Shown: in pieces, positions 17,465 through 26,584 of the stretch | Position numbering within the stretch: the stretch's first letter is position 1 | Layout of the letters: the number at the start of each line of letters is the position of its first letter | The notes under the pieces: generated by a model | Seen by the model: only the letters and a program-made list of their open reading frames with translations | The model's database searches: none | Told to the model about the DNA's origin: nothing | Source: Clostridium tetanomorphum | Lineage (GTDB): Bacteria > Bacillota > Clostridia > Clostridiales > Clostridiaceae | Direction of reading: 5' to 3' | Length of the DNA stretch: 43,703 nucleotides | Assembly: GCF_017873215.1 (NCBI RefSeq) | Contig: NZ_JAGGKA010000026.1 | Coordinates: 1 to 43,703, forward strand | Program-made: the position numbers and the translations under genes

Positions 17465-17902
17465 TCACCTCCTTTCTCTATTTCTTAAAAATCCATATAA
17501 TGCAAATTCATCATTAGCTCTTTGTTCTATTAAATTCTGCTCTTTAATAAAATTTTTCAAAGACTTGTCCTTTAAAGTTTGAACCGTTTTTCTATTTACC
17601 TGTTTTTGTGTTAAATCCACTCTTACTTCTTCAACTATTTTTTCTTTATCTTTTAAATCTAACGCAGTTATCTCTATAGATGAATTTAATGCTATAAGAT
17701 ATTGCTGCTTAATTTTTCTATCAATTATAGAATCCCTTGATCCTATATTATTGTATTTCTTATAATTATTCTTTAATAAATCCAGCTTATTTTCCACTTC
17801 TTCTTTTACTGCTTGAGCTTTTTGAAACTTCCTTTTGCATTCTTCTTCTTCATCTATTCTTATATCTAAAAGCTTCTGTAATCTAAATTTATATCCTTTC
17901 AT
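17465..17902 (-). CDS. fliJ: Flagellar export chaperone FliJ
   Basis: 145 aa, almost wholly alpha-helical coiled coil, beginning MKGYKFRLQKLLDIRIDEEE, the typical FliJ opening. FliJ sits in the FliI ATPase ring and links it to FlhA. It lies immediately downstream of fliI, the standard order. Confidence 0.9.
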   Translation of the reverse strand: MKGYKFRLQKLLDIRIDEEEECKRKFQKAQAVKEEVENKLDLLKNNYKKYNNIGSRDSIIDRKIKQQYLIALNSSIEITALDLKDKEKIVEEVRVDLTQKQVNRKTVQTLKDKSLKNFIKEQNLIEQRANDEFALYGFLRNRERR

Positions 17903-17940
17903 ATAATCACCTCTAATTTTTAAAATAGACGTAACTTACT

Positions 17941-19263
17941 TTAACTAGATATATACTCTTTAAAAATATTTTCAAGACAATTTACTGTTTCCGTAAAATT
18001 ACTATGTTCATCTACTCCTTGTTTTAAGAAAGAGTTTATTGCATCAATATATTGTATTGATAAATCTACTTTTTTATTGCTTCCTTTAACATAAGCTCCT
18101 ATATTTATAAGATCCTCTGAATCCTTATATGTGGCAATTAAATCTCTAGCAAAAGAGGCTATTAATTTATGATTCTTATCAGCTATTTCAGACATAAGCC
18201 TGCTTATACTACTTAATATATCTATGGCAGGATAATGATTTTTAGCAGCTAAATCACGGGAAAGCACTATATGTCCATCTAATATACCTCTAACTGCATC
18301 TGCTATAGGTTCGTTAAAATCATCTCCATCTACTAGCACTGTGTAAAACGCAGTAATGGAACCTTTGTCTGACATACCTGCTCTTTCCATAAGCCTTGGA
18401 AGCATTGCAAATACAGAAGGTGTATATCCTTTTGTAGCTGGTGGTTCTCCTATAGCAAGTCCTACTTCTCTTTGAGCCATAGCAAATCTAGTTACAGAAT
18501 CCATCATTAATATTACTTTTTTACCTTTATCTCTGAAATATTCTGCTATAGCTGTAGCTGTAAAAGCTCCCTTTAACCTTACAAGGGCTGGTTTATCTGA
18601 TGTAGCACAAACAACTATACTTTTTTTCATCCCCTCTTCTCCTAGATCTTTTTCTATAAAATCTAGAACTTCTCTTCCTCTTTCTCCAATCAGACATATT
18701 ACATTTACATCTGCTTCTGCATATTTTGCAATCATTCCTAAAGTAGTACTCTTTCCTACACCACTTCCTGCAAAAATTCCTATTCTTTGTCCTTCTCCGC
18801 AGGTTAAAAATCCATCTATTGCTCTTATTCCTGTAGATATAACATCTTTAATTCTTCTTCTTTTTAGCGGATCTGGTGGTTCCTTATCTAATGGATATTG
18901 AATACCACTTCTTAGTTCTTCTTCATTAAGAGGCTTTCCAAGACCATCTAATATTTTCCCAAAAAGATCTTCAGAACATATAGCACTTAAAGGTTTCCCC
19001 TGTGGAACTACTCTGCATCCGGGAGATATACCAATTAATTCTCCTAAAGGCATAAGTATTATATTATCTTCTTTAAAACCAACTACCTCACAAGTTATAG
19101 GATCATTCTTTTCATTATATATAATGCAAACTTCTCCTATAAAAGCTTTTATCCCTTCAACTTCTATTGTCAATCCTATAACCTTCTTCACAATTCCTTC
19201 TTTATAGTAAAAGTTACATTCTTTTATTTTTTTATTTATATTTTTAAAGTCTATAAAATCCAT
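17941..19263 (-). CDS. fliI: Flagellum-specific ATPase FliI
   Basis: 440 aa F1-type ATPase of the flagellar type III system. Walker A is GIFAGSGVGKST, Walker B KKVILMMDSVTRFA, with the family stretch REVGLAIGEPPATKGYTPS. Residues about 1-90 form the N-terminal beta domain, 95-370 the catalytic domain. It energises substrate unloading at the export gate with FliH and FliJ. Confidence 0.97.
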   Translation of the reverse strand: MDFIDFKNINKKIKECNFYYKEGIVKKVIGLTIEVEGIKAFIGEVCIIYNEKNDPITCEVVGFKEDNIILMPLGELIGISPGCRVVPQGKPLSAICSEDLFGKILDGLGKPLNEEELRSGIQYPLDKEPPDPLKRRRIKDVISTGIRAIDGFLTCGEGQRIGIFAGSGVGKSTTLGMIAKYAEADVNVICLIGERGREVLDFIEKDLGEEGMKKSIVVCATSDKPALVRLKGAFTATAIAEYFRDKGKKVILMMDSVTRFAMAQREVGLAIGEPPATKGYTPSVFAMLPRLMERAGMSDKGSITAFYTVLVDGDDFNEPIADAVRGILDGHIVLSRDLAAKNHYPAIDILSSISRLMSEIADKNHKLIASFARDLIATYKDSEDLINIGAYVKGSNKKVDLSIQYIDAINSFLKQGVDEHSNFTETVNCLENIFKEYISS

Positions 19264-19288
19264 TGCAACACCCCTATAATATTAAGAA

Positions 19289-20062
19289 CTATGAATTAAT
19301 AATTTCCTTTATTTTTTCTAGAGCTGATTCCTTACTAATTACAATTTTCCCATTGTCTTTCTCTATAATAACTTTTCCCTCTTCTAAAGAATCATCTACA
19401 ATTAAAAATATATCTCCCTTAAATGCATTCTGTATCTTCCACAAGTCTATAGTTTTATTTAGTTCTTCTTCATAAATGCTCTTACACTTCACTATTACAG
19501 TTTTAGAATTTTTAACATTTTCTAATGTTTCCATAATTGCAGAGTTTAAAGCGTCTTTATCTTTAATTTCCCTTTTAAATACACACTGTACTATATTTTC
19601 TATAAGAAATCTTATTTCTTCTTTCTTATCATTTAAATATTGAATGTATTCCTCTTTTGCACTTTTTATCATATTTTCAGATATTTGTTGAGCCTCTTTT
19701 ATTATATTTTCTCTCTCTTCTCTTACTTTAGTTATATTTTTTTCATAAGCTTCTTCATAGGCTTCTTTGTATCCTTTTTCGCTTCCTTCTTTATAACCTT
19801 TTTCATAAGCTGTAGGATACGCTTCTCCTTCTATTTTCTCTGCTTCTTCATAAGCCTTAGAAATAATACTTTCACCTTGTCTTCTAGCCTTTTCAAGCAT
19901 AGTTTTTGCTAGATTTTCATAACTTTCTATAAATTCCTTGGCATTTACTTCTTTTAAAACTTCTACTTCTTCCTCAGCAGGTGGAACATATTGAGTCACT
20001 ATCTGTTTTTTGCCATTATTAACTACACTGGTGTTTTTAATAACCTTATACAATGATTGCAT
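19289..20062 (-). CDS. fliH: Flagellar assembly protein FliH
   Basis: About 257 aa. The central coiled coil contains glycine-spaced repeats (YEKGYKEGSEKGYKEAYEEA) seen in FliH, where GxxxG-like repeats pack helices. The C-terminal FliH/V-ATPase E-type domain follows (VIVKCKSIYEEELNK, DIFLIVDDSLEEG). FliH binds and regulates FliI. ATG 20062 follows GAGGTGG and lies inside the 3' end of fliG, overlapping by 17 nt. Three upstream codons in the same frame begin at a GTG within the ribosome site. Confidence 0.9.
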   Translation of the reverse strand: MQSLYKVIKNTSVVNNGKKQIVTQYVPPAEEEVEVLKEVNAKEFIESYENLAKTMLEKARRQGESIISKAYEEAEKIEGEAYPTAYEKGYKEGSEKGYKEAYEEAYEKNITKVREERENIIKEAQQISENMIKSAKEEYIQYLNDKKEEIRFLIENIVQCVFKREIKDKDALNSAIMETLENVKNSKTVIVKCKSIYEEELNKTIDLWKIQNAFKGDIFLIVDDSLEEGKVIIEKDNGKIVISKESALEKIKEIINS

Positions 20063-21068
20063 CCTCTCCACCTCTTGATATTACTATTTCTCCAGCTTCG
20101 TCAAGTCTTCTTATTATGCTAACAATCCTTTGCTGTGCTTTTTCAACATCCATGATTCTTACAGGTCCTAAGAATTCCATATCTTCTTTCAATGAAGCTG
20201 CTGCTCTCTTAGATTGATTTCTAAATATAACATTGGCAACTTCTTCTGAAGACCCCTTCAATGCAAGGGCTAACTCCTTTGTCTCCACTTCTCTTAGTAT
20301 TCTCTGAATTGATACATCGTCTAAAGTTATAACATCTTCGAATACAAACATGGACTCTTTTACCTTTTCTGCTAATTCTGGATTTTCTCTTTCCAATGAC
20401 TCTGTGATATTCTTTTCTGTAGTTCTGTCTACTTGATTTAGGATATCAACAATAGTAGGAAGTCCTCCAATTGCTTTAGCATCTGTTCTTACAATAGATG
20501 ATAACTTACTGTCTAATACCCTTTCTATCTCTTTTACTACCATAGGTGATGTAGTACTCATAGTTGCTATTCTATAAGCTACATCTCCCTGCATGTCCTC
20601 AGGTAATGATGATAAAATCTGACCAGCTTTATCTGGCTGTAGATAACATAATACAAGGGCAACAGTTTGAGGATGCTCGTTGGATATTATATTTAAAAGT
20701 TGACTAGCATCTGCCTTTCTAGCAATTGCAAAAGGTCTAAATTGTTGTGTAGCTTCAGTAACTTTATCTAATATTTCCATAGCTCTCTGACTTCCCAGCG
20801 CCTTTGCTAGAAGGGTTTTGGCATATTCTAATCCCCCTTCTACCAAATAATCTTTAGCCTTATTCATTTGTATAAATTCTTCAAAAATCTTTTGTTTTTG
20901 TTCTGATTTAACAGCAGTAATATTTGCTATTTCATAAGTTATCTTTTGAATTTCTCCCTCAGGTAATTTTTTGATTATACCAGAAGATGCCTCTGGACCT
21001 AGAGTTATAAATAGTATAGCTGCCTTTTGAACTCCTGTTAATTTTTCATCTTCTCTACCTTTAGTCAT
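20046..21068 (-). CDS. fliG: Flagellar motor switch protein FliG
   Basis: 340 aa with the N-terminal, middle and C-terminal armadillo-like domains. Seen motifs are LTGVQKAAILFITLGPE at the start, EHPQTVALVLCYL in the middle domain and LREVETKELALALKG plus ISRGGEDAIIV at the C-terminus, where charged residues contact MotA. FliG couples the MS ring to the stator and is the torque-generating rotor protein. Overlaps fliH downstream; fliF lies 6 nt upstream. Confidence 0.97.
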   Translation of the reverse strand: MTKGREDEKLTGVQKAAILFITLGPEASSGIIKKLPEGEIQKITYEIANITAVKSEQKQKIFEEFIQMNKAKDYLVEGGLEYAKTLLAKALGSQRAMEILDKVTEATQQFRPFAIARKADASQLLNIISNEHPQTVALVLCYLQPDKAGQILSSLPEDMQGDVAYRIATMSTTSPMVVKEIERVLDSKLSSIVRTDAKAIGGLPTIVDILNQVDRTTEKNITESLERENPELAEKVKESMFVFEDVITLDDVSIQRILREVETKELALALKGSSEEVANVIFRNQSKRAAASLKEDMEFLGPVRIMDVEKAQQRIVSIIRRLDEAGEIVISRGGEDAIIV

Positions 21069-21074
21069 ATACTA

Positions 21075-22637
21075 TCACCTCTCATCCTCTGCCAACCATG
21101 ACTTAATGATTTCTGCAACTTGATCTGGCTTATCAGATGCATATTTTCTTATTTCTTTTTCAACATGGCTCTTTTCATCTTCTACGTCTAATTCAATTGG
21201 TTTGAATTTAGGCTTTTCTTCTACTGGCACTTCATCATCAATAACTACATCTATTCCTTGCGGTTCAAGCTCATCTAACTCTTCATTTCTCTTCTTTCTC
21301 TTTATTAAGAAAATTATTAAAGCTATTAAAGCTATTGCTACTGCTGCACCTATAATTGTGTATAATTTATTACGTTTTAATCTTTCTTCTTCTTTCTTCA
21401 TTTCTTCTAAGTCTTTATTTATCTTATCCTGATTTGAAGTATCAAATGTAAGTCCCTCTACACTTATAGTATCTCCTCTTCGTTGATCAAACCCTACTGC
21501 TGATGACACTGCATTTGTAACAGAACTTCTTGTTGCATTATCTAAAGTTCCATCTAAAATTACTGATACAGTAAGTCTTTCTACATCACCTGGTGCTTTT
21601 ATAGTCTTATCCTCACTTTTAGATATCTCATAATTTTTGGTATTTTCCTCATGAGTAGTTGTACTGCCATCTGCATTAGCTCCTATCCTATTTCCCATGG
21701 CATCATCTACAGGACTACCACTAGCTCCATTGGCTCCATCTTTTGTTGTATCTTTAACACTTTTTTCACTTACTACAACATTTTTAGGATCATATATAAC
21801 ATTAGATTTCTCTATTGCATCAAAATTTAAATCTGCATTTACTTTAACCTTTACTTTATCTTTTCCATATACAGCTTGCAACATATTTAATACTTTATTT
21901 TCTAAATTCTTTTCATATTCCTTCTTTAAGGCTTGTTGCTTTTCTGCTGCTCCAGTCATATCCATTTTATCTTTATCAAATAAGTCCTTAGTAAGATCTC
22001 CATTTGTGTCATTTACTTCTACATTTTCCTTTGGAAGATTTTTTACACTGCCTGATACTAAAGTAACTATTGCTTTAACTTGTTCTTCTGTAAGTTTTTT
22101 ATAAGGCTTTAATTTTAAAGTAATAGAAGCTTTAGCTGGAGTAGTATCTTTAACAAAAGCACTATCCTCCGGTAAAACTAAATGTACTCTTACATTATCT
22201 ATTTCAGGAAAACCTTTTATTGTTCTTTCTAACTCTCCTTGTAAAGCTCTTTGATAATTTATTTTCATCTCAGCATCAGTAGCTCCAAATTTACTTTTAT
22301 CTAAAAGTTCAAACCCCTGACTTCCATTTGTCATTGGTACTTCCGATAATATTTCCATTCTTAAACTATCAACTTTTTCTTTAGGTACTAGTATTGCATT
22401 TCCATCAACTTTAAAACTTTCTTTCTTCTCTTTTAATTTATTATATACAGCGCCCATATCATTCTTATCTATATTTGAAAAAAGCACTCCATATTTAGTA
22501 CTGCCTAAAGATATACCTAAATATATAAACGCTCCTAAAATGCCTGCTAAAATGGCACCGTAAGCTATCTTCTTTTTTTTACTCAATCCTTTTATTTTTT
22601 CTTTCACCGTGTTCATCCATTGGGATAGCTTGTTCAT
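21075..22637 (-). CDS. fliF: Flagellar MS-ring protein FliF
   Basis: About 520 aa with membrane helices near residues 25-45 and 430-450, ring-building motifs (YNKLKEKKESFKVDGNAILV, YQRALQGELERTI, VRVHLVLPED) and an acidic C-terminal FliG-binding tail. FliF is the base on which the whole motor assembles. ATG 22637 has AGGAG 8 nt upstream; a GTG three codons earlier is less well placed. Confidence 0.96.
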   Translation of the reverse strand: MNKLSQWMNTVKEKIKGLSKKKKIAYGAILAGILGAFIYLGISLGSTKYGVLFSNIDKNDMGAVYNKLKEKKESFKVDGNAILVPKEKVDSLRMEILSEVPMTNGSQGFELLDKSKFGATDAEMKINYQRALQGELERTIKGFPEIDNVRVHLVLPEDSAFVKDTTPAKASITLKLKPYKKLTEEQVKAIVTLVSGSVKNLPKENVEVNDTNGDLTKDLFDKDKMDMTGAAEKQQALKKEYEKNLENKVLNMLQAVYGKDKVKVKVNADLNFDAIEKSNVIYDPKNVVVSEKSVKDTTKDGANGASGSPVDDAMGNRIGANADGSTTTHEENTKNYEISKSEDKTIKAPGDVERLTVSVILDGTLDNATRSSVTNAVSSAVGFDQRRGDTISVEGLTFDTSNQDKINKDLEEMKKEEERLKRNKLYTIIGAAVAIALIALIIFLIKRKKRNEELDELEPQGIDVVIDDEVPVEEKPKFKPIELDVEDEKSHVEKEIRKYASDKPDQVAEIIKSWLAEDER

Positions 22638-22652
22638 TAATAGCACTCCTTA

Positions 22653-22964
22653 CTATAACTGCATTCTATTCAACTCCTGATAAGCTTCTACTAATTTATT
22701 TCTAACTTGAACCGCTAGTTCTATAGACATTTTAGCTTCTTCTGAATCTAGCATAACATTATGTACATTAATTTCTTCACCTTTTATAAAAGACTCTGTT
22801 GCTTTTTCTGCAGTAATTTGTTTTTCATTAACTTCATCTAACTTTCCCTTTAAAGTGTTAAAAAAACTATTTTCGCTTTTTTGTTCTACATCTTTATTTT
22901 TATTTTTAGCTATACTCATATCATCAAATATTTTAGGATCTATAGTAAATTCATTGATTCTCAC
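22653..22964 (-). CDS. fliE: Flagellar hook-basal body protein FliE
   Basis: 103 aa, normal size. C-terminal half is typical: ESFIKGEEINVHNVMLDSEE, MSIELAVQVRNKLVEAYQEL. FliE links the MS ring to the proximal rod. Lies between flgC and fliF, as in other Firmicutes. Confidence 0.95.
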   Translation of the reverse strand: MRINEFTIDPKIFDDMSIAKNKNKDVEQKSENSFFNTLKGKLDEVNEKQITAEKATESFIKGEEINVHNVMLDSEEAKMSIELAVQVRNKLVEAYQELNRMQL

Positions 22965-22975
22965 CTATATTTCAC

Positions 22976-23410
22976 CTACCTTCCAATTTCTAAGGCTTTC
23001 ATAAACATACTTTTTTCAGCATTTATTGCATCTACATTAGCTTCATAACAACGAGCAGCAGCAATTAAATCCGCATATTCATTTAATACATTTACATTAG
23101 GATATAAAACATATCCTTCTTTATCTGCATCTGGATGAGTTGGGTCATATACTCTTCTAAGCTCAGATTGGTCATCTACCACTCCTACTGCTTTTACCCC
23201 TAACAGTGTTTCTTCATTTTCTCCTGTAACTTTATTTTTCTCCCTGACTAAATTTTCTTGAAATAAAGCTACTTTTCTTCTATATGGTTGTCCATCTTTC
23301 CCTCTAGTGGTCATGGAGTTAGTTATATTTGAAGAAATAGTATCCATTCTTAATCTTTCTGCTGAAAGTCCACTAGCACTTATTCTTAAATTATTAAAAG
23401 CTTTAATCAA
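22976..23410 (-). CDS. flgC: Flagellar proximal rod protein FlgC
   Basis: 144 aa. [20 protein letters not shown] with [10 protein letters not shown] at the N-terminus and [20 protein letters not shown] at the C-terminus, both typical of FlgC. Structural component of the proximal rod, following flgB. Confidence 0.96.
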   Translation of the reverse strand: MIKAFNNLRISASGLSAERLRMDTISSNITNSMTTRGKDGQPYRRKVALFQENLVREKNKVTGENEETLLGVKAVGVVDDQSELRRVYDPTHPDADKEGYVLYPNVNVLNEYADLIAAARCYEANVDAINAEKSMFMKALEIGR

Positions 23411-23443
23411 CTTAACCTCTCCTCCCCTTACTTAGCTATAAAA

Positions 23444-23845
23444 TTATCTTCCATTTATAACATATCTCTTTGTAGATAGTCTATTATTTATTTGAGAAAT
23501 TAGTGAATAATACATTAATGTATTAGCAGCTTGATTTACTTTTTCTATTTCAATATTTACATTATTTCCATCTTGCCTCATACTTGATGAATTATCCTTT
23601 ACTACTTTAATTTCTCCAAACTTAGACTCTGTATCTATATGTTTTTCCTTAGTAGTTCTTAAATTTAAACTATCTGAGGTTTCCTTTAAAGTTTCTTCAA
23701 AAGTAACATAACGTCTTTTATAATTGGCTATATTAGCATTTGAAATATTATTCTCTATTATTTCACTTCTAGTTGAAGATGCATCTAATGATTTTTTCAT
23801 CAAATTATAATTTTGTGCATCTACAGACAAAATTCCACTTTTCAT
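23444..23845 (-). CDS. flgB: Flagellar proximal rod protein FlgB
   Basis: About 133 aa; SLDASSTRSEIIENNISNAN and YKRRYVTFEETL at the N-terminus, NTLMYYSLISQINNR at the C-terminus. First gene of the flagellar operon. The start is ATG 23845, with GGAGG 8 nt upstream; an earlier ATG overlaps the ribosome site and is unlikely. Confidence 0.94.
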   Translation of the reverse strand: MKSGILSVDAQNYNLMKKSLDASSTRSEIIENNISNANIANYKRRYVTFEETLKETSDSLNLRTTKEKHIDTESKFGEIKVVKDNSSSMRQDGNNVNIEIEKVNQAANTLMYYSLISQINNRLSTKRYVINGR

Positions 23846-23860
23846 AATATAATCCTCCAT

Positions 23861-24329
23861 TTTTAATTATTCGGTAAAAAATCATTTCTATAAAATAGAA
23901 TATTAAAATTTATAGTATGTATTGTTGATAATTAGAGCACTGCGAAGAAAATTATATCGATTTACGATACATTTTAGATAAAGATCACTTTATTTGTCTT
24001 TTATTCATATAATTCATATAAATTATATTATTTATAAAAAAATGTTAAGTTTCCATTAACACAATTATTATACAATATTTGCTGATAGTTTTCTATATGT
24101 TTTTTTAATTTCTTTTATATTTTAATTAAAATTTATATTATATTTATTAATAATTTTAGTTATATTTTTATTAAATAGACAATTGACGGTATAATAATAT
24201 TCTTTAACTTCATTTTACATTATTTTATAATATTTAGTAAAGGCATTTTACTATTTTTTATCTTTTTATGGTAAAAAAATATATCTTAATTTAAAATGTG
24301 TTGATTTATAATATTTTCCCTTAAACCAT
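23861..24329. other. Long AT-rich intergenic region upstream of the flagellar operon
   Basis: About 470 bases without a convincing reading frame. It must hold the promoter of the flgB operon. A TATAAT lies on the minus strand (within 23,945-23,965) without a good -35, and another follows TTAACA but with only 15 nt spacing near 24,020-24,048. A TGTTAA-N7-TTAACA dyad lies at 24,043-24,061. No recognised riboswitch fold was found. Confidence 0.5.
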
Positions 24330-24375
24330 CATAAAATAAAAATAGAGAAGAATTTTGTAATATATTCTCCTCTAA
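24330..24375 (-). terminator. Terminator after the first flagellin gene
   Basis: On the minus strand, AGAGGAGAAT pairs with ATTCTTCTCT (24,344-24,373, one G-U) across a 10-nt loop and is followed by ATTTTTATTTT. It separates the flagellin transcript from the flgB operon. Confidence 0.8.
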
Positions 24376-24402
24376 TCTCATAATTACTATTATTTAAAGC
24401 AT

Positions 24403-25326
24403 TTATCTACTTCTTACATTTTCTAATATTCTAAGCATATCTTGAGGAAATTTATTAGATTGAGCCATCATCGCATTACCAGCTTCAATTAGTATATTGG
24501 TTCTTGCAAAATTCATCATTTCTTCCGCTATATCCGCATCTCTAACCGAGCTTTCTGCACTTTGAGTGCTAATTTCAAATTCTCCTAGATTTTGTAATGT
24601 CCCTTGAAATTTATTTGAAATAGCTCCAAACTTGCTTCTAGCATCTATTATGGTATCAGCCACAGCATCTATTATTTCCAAAGCCTTATCTACTGAGTTA
24701 GGATCATTTAAATCTATTTCACTTCTTAATTTTTGAAGAGTTTTATTTTCATCTATGTGTTTTTCTCCATTGGCATCTATTTTTATTACTCCAACTTTAT
24801 CTGGAGATAAATCTTTAAATGAAATATCTATACATTCCCCTGAGTTAGCTCCTATCTGCATTGGTCTCTTAATAACATCTAACGCTTCATTAGAATTACT
24901 ATTAGTACTGTCTATTTTAAGTAACTTTACTCCATTAAATTCCGTATTATCTACTATACTCTCATAAGCATTGATCATTTGATTTATTTCATTCTGTATT
25001 TCTTTTTTATCTTGTGGGCTATTTGCTCCACTACCTGATTGTACTACTAGCTCCCTTACCCTATTTACAATTTCATTTAAAGAACTTAAAGACCCATCAG
25101 CTGTTTGCATCATACTTACACCATCTTGAACATTTCTTTGAGCCATTTGTAATCCTCTTATTTGAAGTCTCATTCTTTCACTTTTAGATACAGCATTAGG
25201 ATTATCCCCTGATCTAAGTAATTTTTGTCCTGAAGATATATGCGCTAATGCCTTACTATTGGTCTTTAAAGTTTTACTATATTCTCTATATATATTAAGA
25301 GAAGATACATTATGATTTAATCTCAT
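24403..25326 (-). CDS. Flagellin
   Basis: 307 aa. N-terminal D0/D1 helices with LNHNVSSLNIYREYSKTLK, LAHISSGQKLLRSGDNP and MRLQIRGLQMAQRNVQDGVS. C-terminal D1/D0 with DADIAEEMMNFARTNILIEA and AMMAQSNKFPQDMLRIL, i.e. the canonical MAQxNxxPQ polymerisation end. The variable central region is short. Filament subunit, exported by the type III apparatus encoded downstream. It has a SigD promoter, its own terminator and a GGAGTGA site before the ATG, so it is a single-gene unit. FlgL-like features are not evident. Confidence 0.93.
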   Translation of the reverse strand: MRLNHNVSSLNIYREYSKTLKTNSKALAHISSGQKLLRSGDNPNAVSKSERMRLQIRGLQMAQRNVQDGVSMMQTADGSLSSLNEIVNRVRELVVQSGSGANSPQDKKEIQNEINQMINAYESIVDNTEFNGVKLLKIDSTNSNSNEALDVIKRPMQIGANSGECIDISFKDLSPDKVGVIKIDANGEKHIDENKTLQKLRSEIDLNDPNSVDKALEIIDAVADTIIDARSKFGAISNKFQGTLQNLGEFEISTQSAESSVRDADIAEEMMNFARTNILIEAGNAMMAQSNKFPQDMLRILENVRSR

Positions 25327-25384
25327 TTTTAATCACTCCATTTTTTATAATAAATCATACATTTATATTAAATTTCATATTTAT

Positions 25385-25412
25385 ATATCGTATTTTTCAC
25401 AAAAAAACTTTA
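25385..25412 (-). promoter_or_regulatory. SigD (sigma-28) promoter of the first flagellin gene
   Basis: Minus strand TAAAGTTT (-35) then, after TAAA plus 16 nt, TACGATAT (-10), against the Gram-positive consensus TAAA-N15-GCCGATAA/T. It lies about 60 nt upstream of the flagellin start codon. Confidence 0.75.
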
Positions 25413-25459
25413 TAATTAATTGAATACACATTTAAAGCTACAACATATATGGTTTAATT

Positions 25460-25487
25460 ATATCGGTAAAAAGAGGAATAATTATTA
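25460..25487 (-). promoter_or_regulatory. Possible second SigD promoter upstream of flagellin
   Basis: Minus strand ACCGATAT matches the SigD -10 at 7 of 8 positions, with TAAT (3 of 4 of the -35 core) 16 nt upstream. It would start transcription about 130 nt before the flagellin start codon. Confidence 0.35.
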
Positions 25488-25596
25488 ACTTATAGAATAT
25501 ATTACCATATATAATAAAGTTTAGTATGTAGCAGTATATAAATGTAGCAATGTATAAAACATAAGATTATACTCAAACTTAAAGGAGAGTGAAAGA

Positions 25597-26469
25597 ATGG
25601 ATACTATAATATTAACAGATTCAAGCTGCGATTTACCTTTAGAACTTATAAAAGATAATGAAATAGCTTTTCTTAGTTTAATTTGTCATTTAAGTTACGG
25701 GGATTACGAAGATGATTTTGGTAAAACTCTTGAATATAAAAAATTCTATAGTAGTGTTAGAAATGGCGAAATGCCTACTACCTCTCAAATAAATACATAT
25801 AGTTTTGAAAAAGCTTTTAAAAAATATGTTAATGAAGGCAAATCTATAATATATATAGGAATGTCTTCGGCAATGAGTGGTTGTACAAATAGTGCTATAA
25901 TAGCTAAAAATCAATTATTAGAAGAAATGCCTAATGCCGATATAACCATTATTGACAGTAAAAGTGCCTCTATAGGAGAAGGACTTCTGGTTCTTAAAGC
26001 TGCAGAAATGAGAAAAAACGGTTATTCCAAAGAAGAAATTATAAACTGGTTAGAAGAAAATAAATCAAAAATGAATCACTGGTTTATAGTAGATAATTTA
26101 ATGCATCTAAAAAGAGGCGGAAGATTATCTTATACTGCAGCAACTATAGGAACAATATTAAATATAAAACCAATTATATCTATAAATAATAAAGGGGAAC
26201 TTATAAATACCTATAGCATACGAGGTAGAAAAAAAGCTATAAAAACTTTAATTAAACTCTTTGAAGAACATTGCTTTCATCCAGAAAATGAAGTAGTAGC
26301 TATAAGCCATGGCGACTGTTTAGATGATGCTTTATATTTAAAAGAGTTACTACTAAAAGAATTTAATGTAAAAGATGTCATTATAAGCTATGTAGGGCCT
26401 GTCATTGGCTCCCATACAGGTGCTGAAATGCTTTCCTTATGCTTTCTAGGAAAAGAGCGAACTTTATAA
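25597..26469 (+). CDS. DegV family fatty-acid-binding protein
   Basis: 290 aa. Starts MDTIILTDSSCDLPLELI and contains GEMPTTSQINTYSF, YIGMSSAMSGCTNSA, IDSKSASIGEGLL and LMHLKRGGRLS, the hallmark DegV motifs for binding the acyl chain. In Firmicutes such proteins (FakB type) present a fatty acid to the kinase FakA so that exogenous fatty acids enter phospholipid synthesis. No fakA is nearby. AGGAGAG lies well placed upstream. It is transcribed away from flagellin, and an inverted repeat terminator overlaps its stop codon. Confidence 0.92.
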   Translation: MDTIILTDSSCDLPLELIKDNEIAFLSLICHLSYGDYEDDFGKTLEYKKFYSSVRNGEMPTTSQINTYSFEKAFKKYVNEGKSIIYIGMSSAMSGCTNSAIIAKNQLLEEMPNADITIIDSKSASIGEGLLVLKAAEMRKNGYSKEEIINWLEENKSKMNHWFIVDNLMHLKRGGRLSYTAATIGTILNIKPIISINNKGELINTYSIRGRKKAIKTLIKLFEEHCFHPENEVVAISHGDCLDDALYLKELLLKEFNVKDVIISYVGPVIGSHTGAEMLSLCFLGKERTL

Positions 26470-26492
26470 AAAGCCACATAAAAGCTTTTTAT
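26466..26492 (+). terminator. Terminator after degV-family gene
   Basis: ATAAAAAGC (26,466-26,474) pairs perfectly with GCTTTTTAT (26,484-26,492). The T-run is within the 3' arm. It overlaps the stop codon of the DegV-family gene. Confidence 0.6.
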
Positions 26493-26516
26493 AATACATA
26501 TATCAGAGGTTAGTAA

Positions 26517-26559
26517 AAGAGTATAGATATAAAGAAAAACTTCCTATATTTATACTCTT
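26517..26559 (-). terminator. Candidate terminator after ssb
   Basis: AAGAGTATA and TATACTCTT (9 bp, extended by AT pairs) flank a loop of about 25 nt. On the minus strand the stem follows the ssb stop codon and ends in TTTTAC. The T-tract is weak. Confidence 0.4.
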
Positions 26560-26584
26560 ATCTCTAAAAAATCACTTCATATTT

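Noticed and set aside
23868-23875. SigD-like -10 (ACCGAATA, minus strand) just before flgB
   Set aside because: No TAAA at 15-16 nt upstream, and it lies so close to the ribosome site that the leader would be only a few bases.
24043-24061. TGTTAA-N7-TTAACA dyad as a Rex operator
   Set aside because: Rex sites have a shorter central spacer and TTGTTAA/TTAACAA arms. The spacing is wrong and the region is so AT-rich that chance dyads are expected.
23861-24402. c-di-GMP (GEMM) riboswitch or invertible flagellar switch before the operon
   Set aside because: None of the conserved GEMM strings is present and no long inverted repeats flank a segment here.
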